A stretch of DNA of 54,016 nt from Robiginitomaculum sp. (GCA_021776565.1 JAJFFQ010000073.1:1-54016); one strand, 5' to 3'; shown: positions 25,775-34,519, counted from the first letter of the stretch. Numbers and translations are program-made. The notes: generated by a model from the sequence alone, not told the origin.

Positions 25775-26252
25775 AACAAATAACTCCAAAGGGGTGCTGG
25801 CCAGTGCTCAATCCCTCTATTGCCGCTTTACTGACATGGCAAATGGATTGCAGGGGCTGGCAGCACTGGCCGCGCGTCTGGTTATGGCCCGTATGTTTCT
25901 CAAATCCGGCATCCTGAAAGTGCAGGATTTTGGCACCGCAGTAGACCTGTTTGAGTATGAGTATTTTGAAGGCATGCCTCACGGGCTTGCAATTGTTGGC
26001 GGGGCGATGGCGACTTTTGGTGAAACAGTACTGCCGCTTATGCTGATTGTCGGGTTTCTCACCCGTTTTGCCAGCGCCGGTCTGTTGGTTATGACCATTG
26101 TGATCTCCACACTGGTTTACCCGTTCTGGTCTGGAACCGGCGTTAGTCTATGGTGGAACGATCATGTCTGGTGGACGGTGATCCTGTTCGTGCTTTTGGC
26201 CTATGGTGGCGGCAATCTGTCACTGGATGCAATGTTGGCAAAGAAGAAATAA
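25767..26252 (+). CDS. DoxX-family membrane protein of the bufferin operon
   Basis: 161 residues with four membrane helices. The DoxX pattern is present: LAARLVMARMFLKSGILKV, then the central GGAMATFGETVLPLMLIVGF and a C-terminal helix pair. DoxX proteins commonly close bufferin operons (sometimes called bufD); their role is not known. The 8-bp overlap with bufC makes it part of the same transcript. Confidence 0.9.
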   Translation: MTETNNSKGVLASAQSLYCRFTDMANGLQGLAALAARLVMARMFLKSGILKVQDFGTAVDLFEYEYFEGMPHGLAIVGGAMATFGETVLPLMLIVGFLTRFASAGLLVMTIVISTLVYPFWSGTGVSLWWNDHVWWTVILFVLLAYGGGNLSLDAMLAKKK

Positions 26253-26329
26253 CCCCCCGCTCCAGGGCTTGGCCCAAAACAGGCCTTAACAATGAAGCAT
26301 GAGGTTGGCGTTATTTATTCCTCCATTCC

Positions 26330-26559
26330 TGTCATTGCCGGGCTTGTCCCACTACTGTCCGGTTTAGATTTAACTTGGGTCAAAAAGAATAATAGACACA
26401 ATCTGTTATGGTGAAAAAGGCTCTTCAGGATAGGATTTTTGCACCGCCAACTTTTTCCTCCCCTGCCCTCATCCTGAGCTTGTCGAAGGAGCGGGGGAGG
26501 TGAGGAAAACAAAAATAATCGTTAAACCGGACAGTAGTGGATTCATTCGGGTGATCCAG
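26330..26559. mobile_element. MITE-like element, copy 2, with hybrid right flank
   Basis: Inner terminal repeats at 26349-26366 (CCACTACTGTCCGGTTTA) and 26523-26540 (TAAACCGGACAGTAGTGG) match copies 1 and 3. The left flank is TGTCATTGCCGGGCTTGT as expected, but the right flank continues as ATTCATTCGGGTGATCCAG, which is half of a different palindromic repeat seen at 36.1 and 48.7 kb. The 44-bp core at 26457-26500 is the exact reverse complement of the copy 1 core. It lies downstream of the bufferin operon. Confidence 0.75.
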
Positions 26560-26577
26560 GTAAGAGGGTTTTCAGCA

Positions 26578-26650
26578 CGCCACAATGACGAGGTGGGGAT
26601 AACCAGCATCTTATCCCCATTCAGGCATGCAAGGGTCACTTCAGGGTCAC
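26578..26650. repeat. 73-bp direct repeat, copy 1
   Basis: Identical over 73 bp to 28549-28621. It contains a hairpin GGGGATAA/TTATCCCC (26595-26618). Just beyond it AGGGTCA/TGACCCT forms another stem in both copies with different loops. The left end is the right half of a palindrome that is complete only in the second copy. Confidence 0.9.
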
Positions 26651-26659
26651 GGTCTGACC

Positions 26660-27304
26660 CTAGAATGTAAACCGGCACACATTCCCATCCCTGACCATGC
26701 ACTCTGTATGTTCAGGTTTCTTGCCCGTAAGTTTTTGCATTATCGTCAAATCCACTTCACAGACGGCGTCGTGTTTTTCAGCCAGCTTATGAAAAACGCA
26801 GTTATGAGCTGTGATTTCGTTATCGGCGTCTTGATGGGCATCATACCCCAGGTCACGAAGAATTCTGGCCAATTGCCTTACTGTGCTCGCATCAGGTGAT
26901 TGACCACGTTTGGGCTTTGGAATTTTATGCACTAAATCCTCCGCCAGGGATTTACCCAGCGTCTGCATTTTCTTTTTGAATTGTTTTTCATTAAGGCCGT
27001 CTTTAACCAGCATAATCATTTTTTCTGAAAACAATGCATAGTGCCGGGTAAACAATTCACGACCTTCTCTTGAAATTTCATAGGTAAACGTTGGACGTCC
27101 ACGGCTTTTTTTTTGTGCAATACCGGGATCTACTATTTGGACATACCCGCCCTGTTGCAAGTTTAGAATATGTTGTCTTGCAGCAGTCTTGGTAACGCCT
27201 ATTTTCGTGGCAATGTCATCAATTGGCAAAGCTGTATCACTCCGCATCAAAACATGCAGCAAGCTGGTTTGTGTTTGTCCCGCAAATGGCAATGTATGCG
27301 TCAT
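26660..27304 (-). CDS. winged-helix regulator with four C-terminal cysteines (COG2345/SufR-like)
   Basis: 214 residues. The N-terminal domain (about 12-80) is a winged helix like ArsR/DeoR-type repressors: IDDIATKIGVTKTAARQHILNLQ as recognition region and a basic wing with KKSRGRPTF. The C-terminal half carries C169, C182, C202 and C210 (spacing 12, 19 and 7), recalling the cysteines that hold an iron-sulfur cluster in SufR-type repressors of this family. It is divergent from the DUF4142-cupredoxin pair, which is the likely target. Start ATG 27304 has AGGAG upstream. Base use is more AT-rich than the surrounding genes. Confidence 0.8.
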   Translation of the reverse strand: MTHTLPFAGQTQTSLLHVLMRSDTALPIDDIATKIGVTKTAARQHILNLQQGGYVQIVDPGIAQKKSRGRPTFTYEISREGRELFTRHYALFSEKMIMLVKDGLNEKQFKKKMQTLGKSLAEDLVHKIPKPKRGQSPDASTVRQLARILRDLGYDAHQDADNEITAHNCVFHKLAEKHDAVCEVDLTIMQKLTGKKPEHTECMVRDGNVCRFTF

Positions 27305-27444
27305 GATATCTCCTGACCAACACCCTAAAAGATAACATTTGTAATGTATATGTTTTATTATAAACAATTATATATGTTTTAATTGACTAAATAATTTCTC
27401 TGTGACATACGACCTCATCGTTTCAACCAAAAAGAGAAAATACA
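27305..27444. promoter_or_regulatory. divergent, AT-rich promoter region
   Basis: 140 bp between the regulator and the DUF4142 gene, very rich in A and T. Imperfect dyads such as AACAT...ATGTT occur around 27332-27352 and a second TATATATGTTTTAA stretch follows at about 27370. One of these could be the operator for the regulator. No base-level site can be fixed from sequence alone. Confidence 0.4.
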
Positions 27445-28011
27445 ATGAAATCTTATATAATCCCGCTTTTGTTATCTGTTTCGTTTGGTGCATCTGCATG
27501 CGCAACCAGTGATGAAGGTGCTGTTGCACAGACGGTGGTAATGGCCTCATCGCCCGCTGAATTGAATGATTTGGAAATTGCTCATGTTGCCTACACAGCA
27601 GACAACATTGATATTCGCTATGCAAACATTGCCCTAGATCGTTCTTCCAATCCGGATATTCATGCTTTTGCCCAAACAATGATCCGCGATCATACGACAG
27701 TCAATAAATTGGCCTTGGCACTTTTGGACAAGTTGGGCGCAAGCGCACAGGATAATTTTTTGAGTCAAAAATTAAATGCAGACGCCGAAAAAATTGTGGC
27801 GAAACTGGAGAGTTTGAGCGGTAATAAGTTTGATCGTTATTATGCAACGAATGAGCTTAACTATCACATGGCTGTAAATGACCTCGTCGAGAATTCGTTT
27901 ATTCCAAACATCGAAAATGAGGAAGTCAAGGAACTGTTTGAGGCTGGCCTTGGCATTTTTAAGGGTCATCAGGAACACGCAAAAATGATGACCATGAAGC
28001 TGGATAAGTAA
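27445..28011 (+). CDS. DUF4142 lipoprotein
   Basis: 188 residues. The signal peptide ends in a lipobox-like SAC (Cys19), so it is probably lipid-anchored in the envelope. The mature part is helical and fits DUF4142 (ferritin-like four-helix pattern): EIAHVAYTADNIDIRYANIALDRS, HAFAQTMIRDHTTVN and ENEEVKELFEAG in order, with repeated His/Glu/Asp residues that could bind metal. Often found beside cupredoxin-like genes; here a cupredoxin starts 9 bp after its stop. AT-rich relative to the surrounding DNA. Confidence 0.82.
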   Translation: MKSYIIPLLLSVSFGASACATSDEGAVAQTVVMASSPAELNDLEIAHVAYTADNIDIRYANIALDRSSNPDIHAFAQTMIRDHTTVNKLALALLDKLGASAQDNFLSQKLNADAEKIVAKLESLSGNKFDRYYATNELNYHMAVNDLVENSFIPNIENEEVKELFEAGLGIFKGHQEHAKMMTMKLDK

Positions 28012-28020
28012 GCAGGTATT

Positions 28021-28434
28021 ATGCGTCATAAAATATATTTTCTGAGCCTCTTGGCAGGAATGGTCGGGATTGCTGCGGGCAATCCCGACTGTGCCGGAGC
28101 ACAGTCGCCTCACAAGGAAATTGCTGAAATTCGTGATGCAAGCCCAACTCATGTTGGAGCAATTGTTGATGAGCACAATTCCTTTATAATTGAAATTTAT
28201 AAAATGAAATTTCAATCCAAAATAATGAGTGTAAGAATTGGCGATAAAGTAACCTGGATCAATAGAGATATTGTTCCCCACACAGCCACGGCAATTGATA
28301 AAAGTTGGGATTCCGGGCAACTAAAAGCTGGTGAAAAATATACGCTGACCATCACCAGCCAAACCGGCCTTGACTATTTTTGCCTTTATCACAGGCAGAT
28401 GAAGGCAAAACTGGTTCTGGATAAATCTCATTAA
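28021..28434 (+). CDS. periplasmic cupredoxin-like copper protein
   Basis: 137 residues with an N-terminal signal sequence (about 1-27). The rest is a plastocyanin/amicyanin-like beta sandwich: VRIGDKVTWINRD, then ligand H87 in VPHTATA and the C-terminal ligand loop DYFCLYHRQMKAKL with C121, H124 and M127, a complete type 1 copper set. It would carry electrons or bind copper in the periplasm. It probably shares a transcript with the DUF4142 gene. Its position after the bufferin operon suggests a local copper theme. Confidence 0.88.
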   Translation: MRHKIYFLSLLAGMVGIAAGNPDCAGAQSPHKEIAEIRDASPTHVGAIVDEHNSFIIEIYKMKFQSKIMSVRIGDKVTWINRDIVPHTATAIDKSWDSGQLKAGEKYTLTITSQTGLDYFCLYHRQMKAKLVLDKSH

Positions 28435-28530
28435 CGAGTATCTTGAAAATCCCAACCTGCTATACTTATACCCGACCAGCGCCCCCGTTGGATAAGATTG
28501 GGGTGTTTTGGAAAGATAAACCTTCCAACG

Positions 28531-28621
28531 CCTCGTCATTGCGGCCTTCGCCACAATGACGAGGTGGGGATAACCAGCATCTTATCCCCATTCAGGCATG
28601 CAAGGGTCACTTCAGGGTCAC
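28531..28621. repeat. REP-like palindrome plus 73-bp direct repeat, copy 2
   Basis: 28531-28564 is a hairpin: CCTCGTCATTGCGG, loop CCTTCG, CCACAATGACGAGG, with one mismatch. Its right half begins the 73-bp repeat (28549-28621) shared exactly with 26578-26650, including the GGGGATAA/TTATCCCC stem at 28566-28589. Confidence 0.9.
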
Positions 28622-28814
28622 CCCATGACCCTCACCTGACCTTCAGGTGTCCCTTGACTGACCCTTATGGTGCAAGTTTTGACCCTTAAACGCCCCTCAA
28701 ATGATACTTATTGTTCCTGAGTGACCCTGTAAATAACGTGCTCATATAGCGGGTGCCAGCACCGCGATAGCAGACTAAAAATTACTTATCCCCACCCGCT
28801 CAGGAGTAGATATA
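28622..28814. other. intergenic region with repeated TGACC(C)T motifs
   Basis: No gene is seen here. Together with the end of the preceding repeat (from about 28604) the DNA holds seven copies of TGACC/AGGGTCA-type motifs within about 130 bp. Some pair into stems, such as AGGGTCA-CCCCA-TGACCCT and CACCTGA-CCT-TCAGGTG. They could be protein-binding half-sites or remains of palindromic repeats. The region lies downstream of both the cupredoxin and hemF genes (convergent ends). Confidence 0.45.
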
Positions 28815-29687
28815 CTATGGCCATTTCACCACTGGAGGCATGGAAGACAGTATGGTGGCGACATTGCCGCCGGTCTTCAACCCAAACGTCGTGCCGCGAT
28901 CATAGAGCAGGTTAAACTCTACATAGTGGCCCCGGCGGATGAGCTGTTCTTCGCGCTCCGCCGCTGTCCAGGTCTCGTTCATTCGACCCCGAACAATACG
29001 CGGGTAAACCTCTGCAAAGGCTTTGCCTACCGCTTTGGTGAAGGCAAAGTCGTCGTCCCAGTCATTTTGCAGGCGGTCATAAAAAATGCCGCCCGTGCCC
29101 CGTGGTTCGTCCCGATGTGGCAAATAAAAATACCGGTTACACCAGTCGCGATAAGCGATGTAATCCGCGCAAGTGTGAGCGTCACAGGCTGCCTTCATGG
29201 CATCATGAAAGGCCAGGGTGTCCGGTGCATCATCGCGGCGCTGGGCATCCAGAACAGGGGTCAGATCCGCGCCACCGCCAAACCAGGACTGCGCCGTAAC
29301 AATGAAGCGCGTGTTCATATGCACCGCCGGTATACGCGGGTTTCGTGGATGAATGATAAGCGATATGCCCGCCGCCCAAAAGGCAGGGTTTTTATCTGTA
29401 CCCGGAATTTGCCCGCGAAATTCTTCGGAAAATTCGCCCCAGACTTCGGAAGTATGTACACCGGCCTTTTCAAACAGGCGACCGCGCAGAAGTGCCGCAG
29501 TGCCACCGCCTTCGTCGGATGAACCGGAGCCGCGTTTCCACGGGGTTTTTTCAAACTGGCCTGGTGGCGCGCCGTAAATCGCGCTGTCGGCCTGGTCTTC
29601 CAATTGTTCCAGGGCGGCGCAAATTTGCTCCTGCAAAGTGCAGAACCAGGCACTGGCGGCACGTTTTTGTGATTCTTTTGCTGACAT
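28815..29687 (-). CDS. hemF: oxygen-dependent coproporphyrinogen III oxidase
   Basis: Carries out the oxygen-dependent decarboxylation of coproporphyrinogen III to protoporphyrinogen IX in haem synthesis. The 290-residue protein shows the family segments [60 protein letters not shown], and the C-terminal [18 protein letters not shown]. Product length is normal. It supports an aerobic lifestyle and lies next to the bc1 genes, which need haem. Confidence 0.97.
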   Translation of the reverse strand: MSAKESQKRAASAWFCTLQEQICAALEQLEDQADSAIYGAPPGQFEKTPWKRGSGSSDEGGGTAALLRGRLFEKAGVHTSEVWGEFSEEFRGQIPGTDKNPAFWAAGISLIIHPRNPRIPAVHMNTRFIVTAQSWFGGGADLTPVLDAQRRDDAPDTLAFHDAMKAACDAHTCADYIAYRDWCNRYFYLPHRDEPRGTGGIFYDRLQNDWDDDFAFTKAVGKAFAEVYPRIVRGRMNETWTAAEREEQLIRRGHYVEFNLLYDRGTTFGLKTGGNVATILSSMPPVVKWP

Positions 29688-29991
29688 TTAAGGCTCCTGA
29701 TCGGCGTTGATAACGTGCGCAGGGTGGTCTTGCGACCATAAATGCTCTTTTTTTGTGGATATGGCTGCGTAAAAGGGCTGAAAATTCATCTGCGTGGTTG
29801 AATAAATGCGCGGCACAATTTATTCCGCTACATAGAAACGCTTTGAGGGGGGCGTCCGTTCACTTTTGCCTCGGCTAAAATGGAACGAGATTGACTATCC
29901 CCACATTGTCGCTCACACACGCCGACCAGTGCGCCAGTTTGCCGGTGATGTGGGTTTTATTCTGGTGCGCCGATAAGCAAGAGGTTTAGTT
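29688..29991. promoter_or_regulatory. divergent hemF/petA intergenic region
   Basis: 304 bp between the starts of hemF and petA. No credible gene is present. It must hold the promoters of both transcripts. I looked for an FNR/FnrL-type TTGAT-N4-ATCAA site and did not find a convincing one. Confidence 0.5.
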
Positions 29992-30543
29992 GTGGCTGAA
30001 ACTATTTCAACGTCTGCCCAAGACCCAAGCCGCAGGGATTTCATCTATATCGCCACCGGTGCCGCCGGTGCCGTGGGCGTCGGGCTTTTTGCCTGGCCGC
30101 TGATTGACCAGATGAACCCTGCTGCGGATACCAAGGCGCTCTCTACCACCGAGGTGGATTTATCCGGTATTGAAGAAGGCCAGCAGATTATCGCCAAATG
30201 GCAGGGCAAGCCGGTGTTTATCCGCCACCGCACGCAAAGCGAAATTGATACCGCGCGCGCCGTTGATGCCGCCGGTCTTAAAGACCCACAAAGCGACGAA
30301 GATCGTCTGGTACCCAATCAGGACGGACAGTATGAACCACAATACCTCATCATGCTGGCCAGCTGTACCCATCTGGGCTGTGTGCCCCTGGGTGACGGTG
30401 CCGGCGATTATGAGGGCTGGTTCTGCCCCTGTCACGGCTCGCACTATGATACGGCGGGACGAATTCGCAAAGGGCCGGCACCGAAAAATCTGTTTTTGCC
30501 GCCTTACCAATATCTTTCTGACACACTCATCAAAATCGGATAG
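29992..30543 (+). CDS. petA: ubiquinol-cytochrome c reductase Rieske iron-sulfur subunit
   Basis: 183 residues. An N-terminal Tat-like [17 protein letters not shown] is followed by a single membrane helix. The 2Fe-2S cluster motifs are CTHLGC and CPCHGSHYD at about 122-145, with the usual disulphide cysteines. It passes electrons from ubiquinol to cytochrome c1 in complex III. The start is GTG at 29992. petB follows after 8 bp, the standard order. Confidence 0.97.
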   Translation: MAETISTSAQDPSRRDFIYIATGAAGAVGVGLFAWPLIDQMNPAADTKALSTTEVDLSGIEEGQQIIAKWQGKPVFIRHRTQSEIDTARAVDAAGLKDPQSDEDRLVPNQDGQYEPQYLIMLASCTHLGCVPLGDGAGDYEGWFCPCHGSHYDTAGRIRKGPAPKNLFLPPYQYLSDTLIKIG

Positions 30544-30551
30544 GGGACATT

Positions 30552-31835
30552 ATGAGCGGTTATCCTGGATACGATCCGAAGTCCGGCTTTGAAAAATGGC
30601 TGGATGCGCGTCTGCCCATCGTTCGGCTGGGCTATGACACTTTCATCTTCCCGACACCGAGAAACTTGAACTATTGGTGGACGTTTGGTGCCATTCTGGC
30701 TGTGCTTTTGATGAGCCAGATCATCACTGGTATTATTCTGGCCATGCATTATGTGCCCCATGTCAGCATGGCTTATGACAGCGTACAGCATATCAATCGT
30801 GATGTGAATTTTGGCTGGCTTCTGCAACCCTTGCACGCAAATGGCGCATCGATGATGTTTCTGGCCGTTTATATCCATATGTTCCGGGGCATTTATTACG
30901 GTTCCTACAAATCCCCGCGTGAGGTTTTGTGGATCGTTGGTGTGATGATCTATCTGTTGATGATGGCTACCGGCTTTATGGGTTATGTGTTGCCCTGGGG
31001 GCAGATGTCCTTTTGGGGCGCAACGGTTATCACCAATTTGTTCAGTGCCATTCCTCTGGTTGGCGATGCAGTAACCGGATGGCTCTGGGGCGGATTCTCG
31101 GTTGATAACCCGACGCTCAATCGCTTTTTCAGCCTGCATTTTGTCTTGCCGTTTGCGATACTCGGCCTGGTGATCCTGCACGTCTGGGCGCTGCATGTGC
31201 CGGGCAATAACAATCCCACAGGGGTTAGCGTTAAAAATGTCGATAAAGATACCCTGCCGTTCCATCCCTATTACACGGTCAAGGATGGCTTCGCGATTGT
31301 TGTTTTCCTGATGGTGCTCTCGGCCTTTGTGTTTTTTGCCCCCGACGCGCTCAACCATCCGGATAATTACATTCGCGCCAACCCGGTGGTGACCCCGGCG
31401 CATATCGTGCCTGAATGGTATTACCTGCCGTTCTACGCCATGCTGCGTGCCGTGCCGGACAAGCTGGGTGGTGTGATTGTGATGTTCGGGGCCATTGCGC
31501 TGCTGTTTGTTCTGCCCTGGCTGGACACCTCCAAAGTGCGCTCCATGCGCTATCGCCCGCTGGCCAAGCTGTTCTTCCTGATCTTTATTCTGGCCTGTAT
31601 TGGCCTTGGCTGGGCTGGTGCCAAGTCACCTAGTGATCTGGTGTTCATCACCGGTGCTAATGTTGATGGCGCTCAGACAGGTTTCACCTTTCTTTGGATG
31701 GCCCGCATACTGACGCTTTATTATTATGCCTTTTTCATGGTTATCCTGCCGGTGCTGGGGCTTGTTGAAAAACCCAAAACCAGGCCGGACAGTATTGAAA
31801 AATCTGTGCTTAAATCCAATGCAGGGGAGGCCTGA
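30552..31835 (+). CDS. petB: cytochrome b of the bc1 complex
   Basis: 427 residues with eight or more membrane helices. Haem-binding histidine pairs can be seen in [10 protein letters not shown]...[11 protein letters not shown] and in [20 protein letters not shown]. The quinol-site motif PEWY occurs in [16 protein letters not shown]. It holds both b haems and the Qo and Qi sites of complex III. petC starts one base after its stop. Confidence 0.98.
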   Translation: MSGYPGYDPKSGFEKWLDARLPIVRLGYDTFIFPTPRNLNYWWTFGAILAVLLMSQIITGIILAMHYVPHVSMAYDSVQHINRDVNFGWLLQPLHANGASMMFLAVYIHMFRGIYYGSYKSPREVLWIVGVMIYLLMMATGFMGYVLPWGQMSFWGATVITNLFSAIPLVGDAVTGWLWGGFSVDNPTLNRFFSLHFVLPFAILGLVILHVWALHVPGNNNPTGVSVKNVDKDTLPFHPYYTVKDGFAIVVFLMVLSAFVFFAPDALNHPDNYIRANPVVTPAHIVPEWYYLPFYAMLRAVPDKLGGVIVMFGAIALLFVLPWLDTSKVRSMRYRPLAKLFFLIFILACIGLGWAGAKSPSDLVFITGANVDGAQTGFTFLWMARILTLYYYAFFMVILPVLGLVEKPKTRPDSIEKSVLKSNAGEA

Positions 31836-31836
31836 T

Positions 31837-32643
31837 ATGCGTTTACTCAAAATAATAGCCACCCTTTTTGTTGCCGCAAGTCTGAGCCTTGGTGCCAGTG
31901 CTGTTTCAGCCTCTGAAGGTGGCGAGCTGAAAGCCTCACACTTCTCTTTTGAGGGCTTGTTTGGCACCTATGACAAGGCCGCCGCCCAACGCGGGTTTCA
32001 GGTCTATCAGGAAGCCTGTTCCAGCTGCCATGCCATGTCGCTGGTTGCCATTCGCAATCTTGGCGATCCGGGCGCACCGTTTTATGACGAAGAACATCCC
32101 AACGCCAGTGAAAGCCCGGTTATCAAGGCCATTGCGGCCATGTTTACGGTAACCGACGGGCCGGATAATGAAGGCGATATGTTTGAGCGGCCAGCAAAAC
32201 CGTCTGACTATTTTCCTGCGCCATTTGCCAATGACCAGGCAGCGCGGGCCTCAAATGGCGGCGCACTGCCACCGGATTTTTCAATGCTGGTACGCGCCCG
32301 CGCCCACGGGCCGCAATACATCTATAGCCTGCTTACCAGCTATGAAGACGAAGCCCCCGAAGGCGTGGAGATACGCCCCGGCATGAATTACAACCCCGCC
32401 TTTAATGGCGGGTTGATCGGCATGCCGCCGCCGCTCTTTGAAGAGCTGGTGGAATACTCCGACGGCACTCACGCTAGCGTAGAGCAAATGGCCCATGATG
32501 TGGTGACATTCATGGCCTGGGCGTCTGATCCAAAAATGGAAGTGCGCAAGCGTATGGGCTGGATGGTGATGATCTATCTGTTCATCTTCGCCCTGCTCAT
32601 GTATGGCTCATATAAGGCCGTCTGGCGGGATGTGAAGCACTGA
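31837..32643 (+). CDS. petC: cytochrome c1
   Basis: 268 residues with a signal peptide (about 1-26), the covalent haem motif CSSCH in YQEACSSCHAMS, the axial methionine region near GLIGMPPPLFEEL, and a C-terminal membrane anchor (MVMIYLFIFALLMYGSY). It accepts electrons from the Rieske protein and passes them to soluble cytochrome c. Length is normal for alphaproteobacteria. Last gene of the petABC operon; the frameshifted GrpB gene begins almost directly after it. Confidence 0.97.
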   Translation: MRLLKIIATLFVAASLSLGASAVSASEGGELKASHFSFEGLFGTYDKAAAQRGFQVYQEACSSCHAMSLVAIRNLGDPGAPFYDEEHPNASESPVIKAIAAMFTVTDGPDNEGDMFERPAKPSDYFPAPFANDQAARASNGGALPPDFSMLVRARAHGPQYIYSLLTSYEDEAPEGVEIRPGMNYNPAFNGGLIGMPPPLFEELVEYSDGTHASVEQMAHDVVTFMAWASDPKMEVRKRMGWMVMIYLFIFALLMYGSYKAVWRDVKH

Positions 32644-32646
32644 GTC

Positions 32647-33224
32647 TTGTGCAAAAAACACACTAAAAAGACATCAATACTTTGCCCAGCCAAAACGGAA
32701 TGGCAAGAAGAAGGGTGGCATTGGGAAACCGTTCTTGCCACTATTTTGGGGGATTTAGCTTTTGGCATTCATCATATTGGCTCAACAGCAATTCCCGGGC
32801 TTACAGCCAAGGATGTCATTGATCTGCAGGTTGAGGTTTGCCGTTTGGATATTTCAAAAAAATCATTACGGCCATGACAGATTCAAAATTCATATACAGG
32901 CCGTTTGTTCACAATGATTTCCCACAACCAGGTTTTGACCGAAAAGATAAAAGTGGCTGGGTAAAGCTATTCTTTAGGGAACCGCCAGGACAACGCCATG
33001 TTCACGTACATGTACGGGTCAGCAAAGCCCCCAACGCCCTTCTGGCTATATGGTTTCGAGACTGGTTACGTGAGGACGATATTGCCAGGCAGCGTTATGC
33101 CCAAATGAAATCAAACCTTGCCACAGCCTGTGCCCAAGACCTTGAGCAATATGTTGTGCGTAAGGATGAACGAATGCAGCCATTTCTAAAACAGGCCATA
33201 CGCTGGGGTCAAAGCAATCCCTAA
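32647..33224 (+). pseudogene. GrpB-family protein, split by a -1 frameshift at an A-run
   Basis: Two overlapping frames together make one GrpB (UPF0157)-like protein. The first runs from a TTG at 32647 and carries the family core HHIGSTAIPGLTAKDVIDLQV; it stops at 32877. The second continues in the -1 frame from about 32857 with IITAMTDSKFIYRPF, then HVHVHVRVSKAPNALLAIWFRDWLR and a normal C-terminus at 33224. The switch falls at the heptamer A AAA AAA (32856-32862), in exactly the phase of a slippery site. It could be a true pseudogene, a sequencing error in the A-run, or recoding. The joined product would be about 192 residues, normal for GrpB. Confidence 0.8.
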
Positions 33225-34519
33225 ACCGTGGCCACAGCGCGGTATACTTTTTCGTCCAGTTCGCCTTCCCACTTGGCAACGGCAGTGCTGACGGCGGCAT
33301 CGCCGGTGACGTTGGTAAGGGTGCGCATCATATCCAGTGGCCTATCGAACGGCAGGATGAAGCCCACCATCAGGGCGGTTTGTTCTGCCGACACCCCGAT
33401 CACCGGCAGCACGATGGCCAGCATGAAGAGCGACGCCGAGGGGATGCTGGCGGTGCCGATGGAGGCCAGAGTCGCGGTGAGCGCAATCATGGCGTAATCA
33501 GTCATGCTGAGGTCTATGCCAAAGGCATTGGCAGCAAAGAGCGCCAGCAAGCCAAGATAAAGGCTGGTGCCATCCATATTGATGGTGGCGCCCAGCGGCA
33601 GCACAGAGCCAGCCACCACCGGTTTGACGCCCAGATTGTCCTGCACGCAAGTTATGGTTACCGGCAGGGTGCCGGCACTGGTGGAGGTGGAATAGGCAAC
33701 AACCTGCGCATCCAGAATACCTCTGAAAAACCGGATCAGCGGCAATTTCAATACCAGCTTGATTAACCCGCCATAGACCAGAGCAATATGGGTCAGGCAC
33801 CCAAGGTAGAGCGCCAGAGCCAGCAGCAAAACCGAACTGAACGTTTCAACGCCTTTAACTGCCGTTACCCAGGTGATGAGGGCAAACACACCAAAGGGAG
33901 CCACCTCCATCACCCAATGGGTGATTTTGAAAATAACCTCGACAAATGAGTTGAAAAAATCACCAACCGGTTTGGCTTTTTTGCCGACGATTAAAATCGC
34001 CACACCCATCAGCAGGGCAAAAAAGATAATCGACAGCATATTGCCGCTGGAAAGCGCGAAAACCGGATTGGTCGGAATGATATTGAGTAATACCTGGCCA
34101 AAGCCCGGGGCTTCACCAGCCAGAACATTTGGCACCACATCGGTAAAATCAATGCCTGCGCCGGGCTTGAAAATCGTGCCAAACACCAGACCAATGGAAA
34201 CGGCGATCAATGTGGTCAGGACATAGAGAGAAAATGCCCTGCCACCAATGGAACCAAGTTTGGACGGATGACCCATTGATATGACGCCGGTGACCAGGGT
34301 GGTAAACACCAGGGGAACCACCAGCATCTTGATGAGGCGAACAAAGGCGTCGCCAAAGGGTTTGATCCAGACAGTAACAAAATCGGCGCCCGCATAGCGG
34401 GTTACGCCATCGGCGATATACGTGCCGCCAAAGGTGCGAAACGCCAAGCCAACAACAACACCCAGAATCAAGGCCAGCAATACACGCTGCCACAATACCA
34501 TTTTGAACCACCAACCCAT
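33221..34519 (-). CDS. dicarboxylate/amino acid:cation symporter (DAACS family)
   Basis: 432 residues, eight hydrophobic helices plus re-entrant loops, matching the GltP/DctA family. Signature segments are YSTSTSAGTLPVTITC (the serine-rich loop), GATINMDGTSLYLGL (the NMDGT cation and substrate motif) and ASIGTASIPSASL. It imports glutamate, aspartate or C4-dicarboxylates with sodium or protons; the choice cannot be made by eye. Its 3' end overlaps the end of the GrpB gene by 4 bp. A second sodium-coupled transporter lies upstream on the same strand. Confidence 0.95.
   Translation of the reverse strand: MGWWFKMVLWQRVLLALILGVVVGLAFRTFGGTYIADGVTRYAGADFVTVWIKPFGDAFVRLIKMLVVPLVFTTLVTGVISMGHPSKLGSIGGRAFSLYVLTTLIAVSIGLVFGTIFKPGAGIDFTDVVPNVLAGEAPGFGQVLLNIIPTNPVFALSSGNMLSIIFFALLMGVAILIVGKKAKPVGDFFNSFVEVIFKITHWVMEVAPFGVFALITWVTAVKGVETFSSVLLLALALYLGCLTHIALVYGGLIKLVLKLPLIRFFRGILDAQVVAYSTSTSAGTLPVTITCVQDNLGVKPVVAGSVLPLGATINMDGTSLYLGLLALFAANAFGIDLSMTDYAMIALTATLASIGTASIPSASLFMLAIVLPVIGVSAEQTALMVGFILPFDRPLDMMRTLTNVTGDAAVSTAVAKWEGELDEKVYRAVATV

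Noticed and set aside
27332-27352. SufR-type operator in the divergent promoter region
   Set aside because: The dyads are imperfect and AT-rich, and do not match the CAAC-N6-GTTG form known for SufR; kept only as a general regulatory region.
29688-29991. FnrL-type site between hemF and petA
   Set aside because: A TTGAT-N4-ATCAA sequence was looked for because hemF and pet genes are often oxygen-controlled, but no acceptable match was seen.
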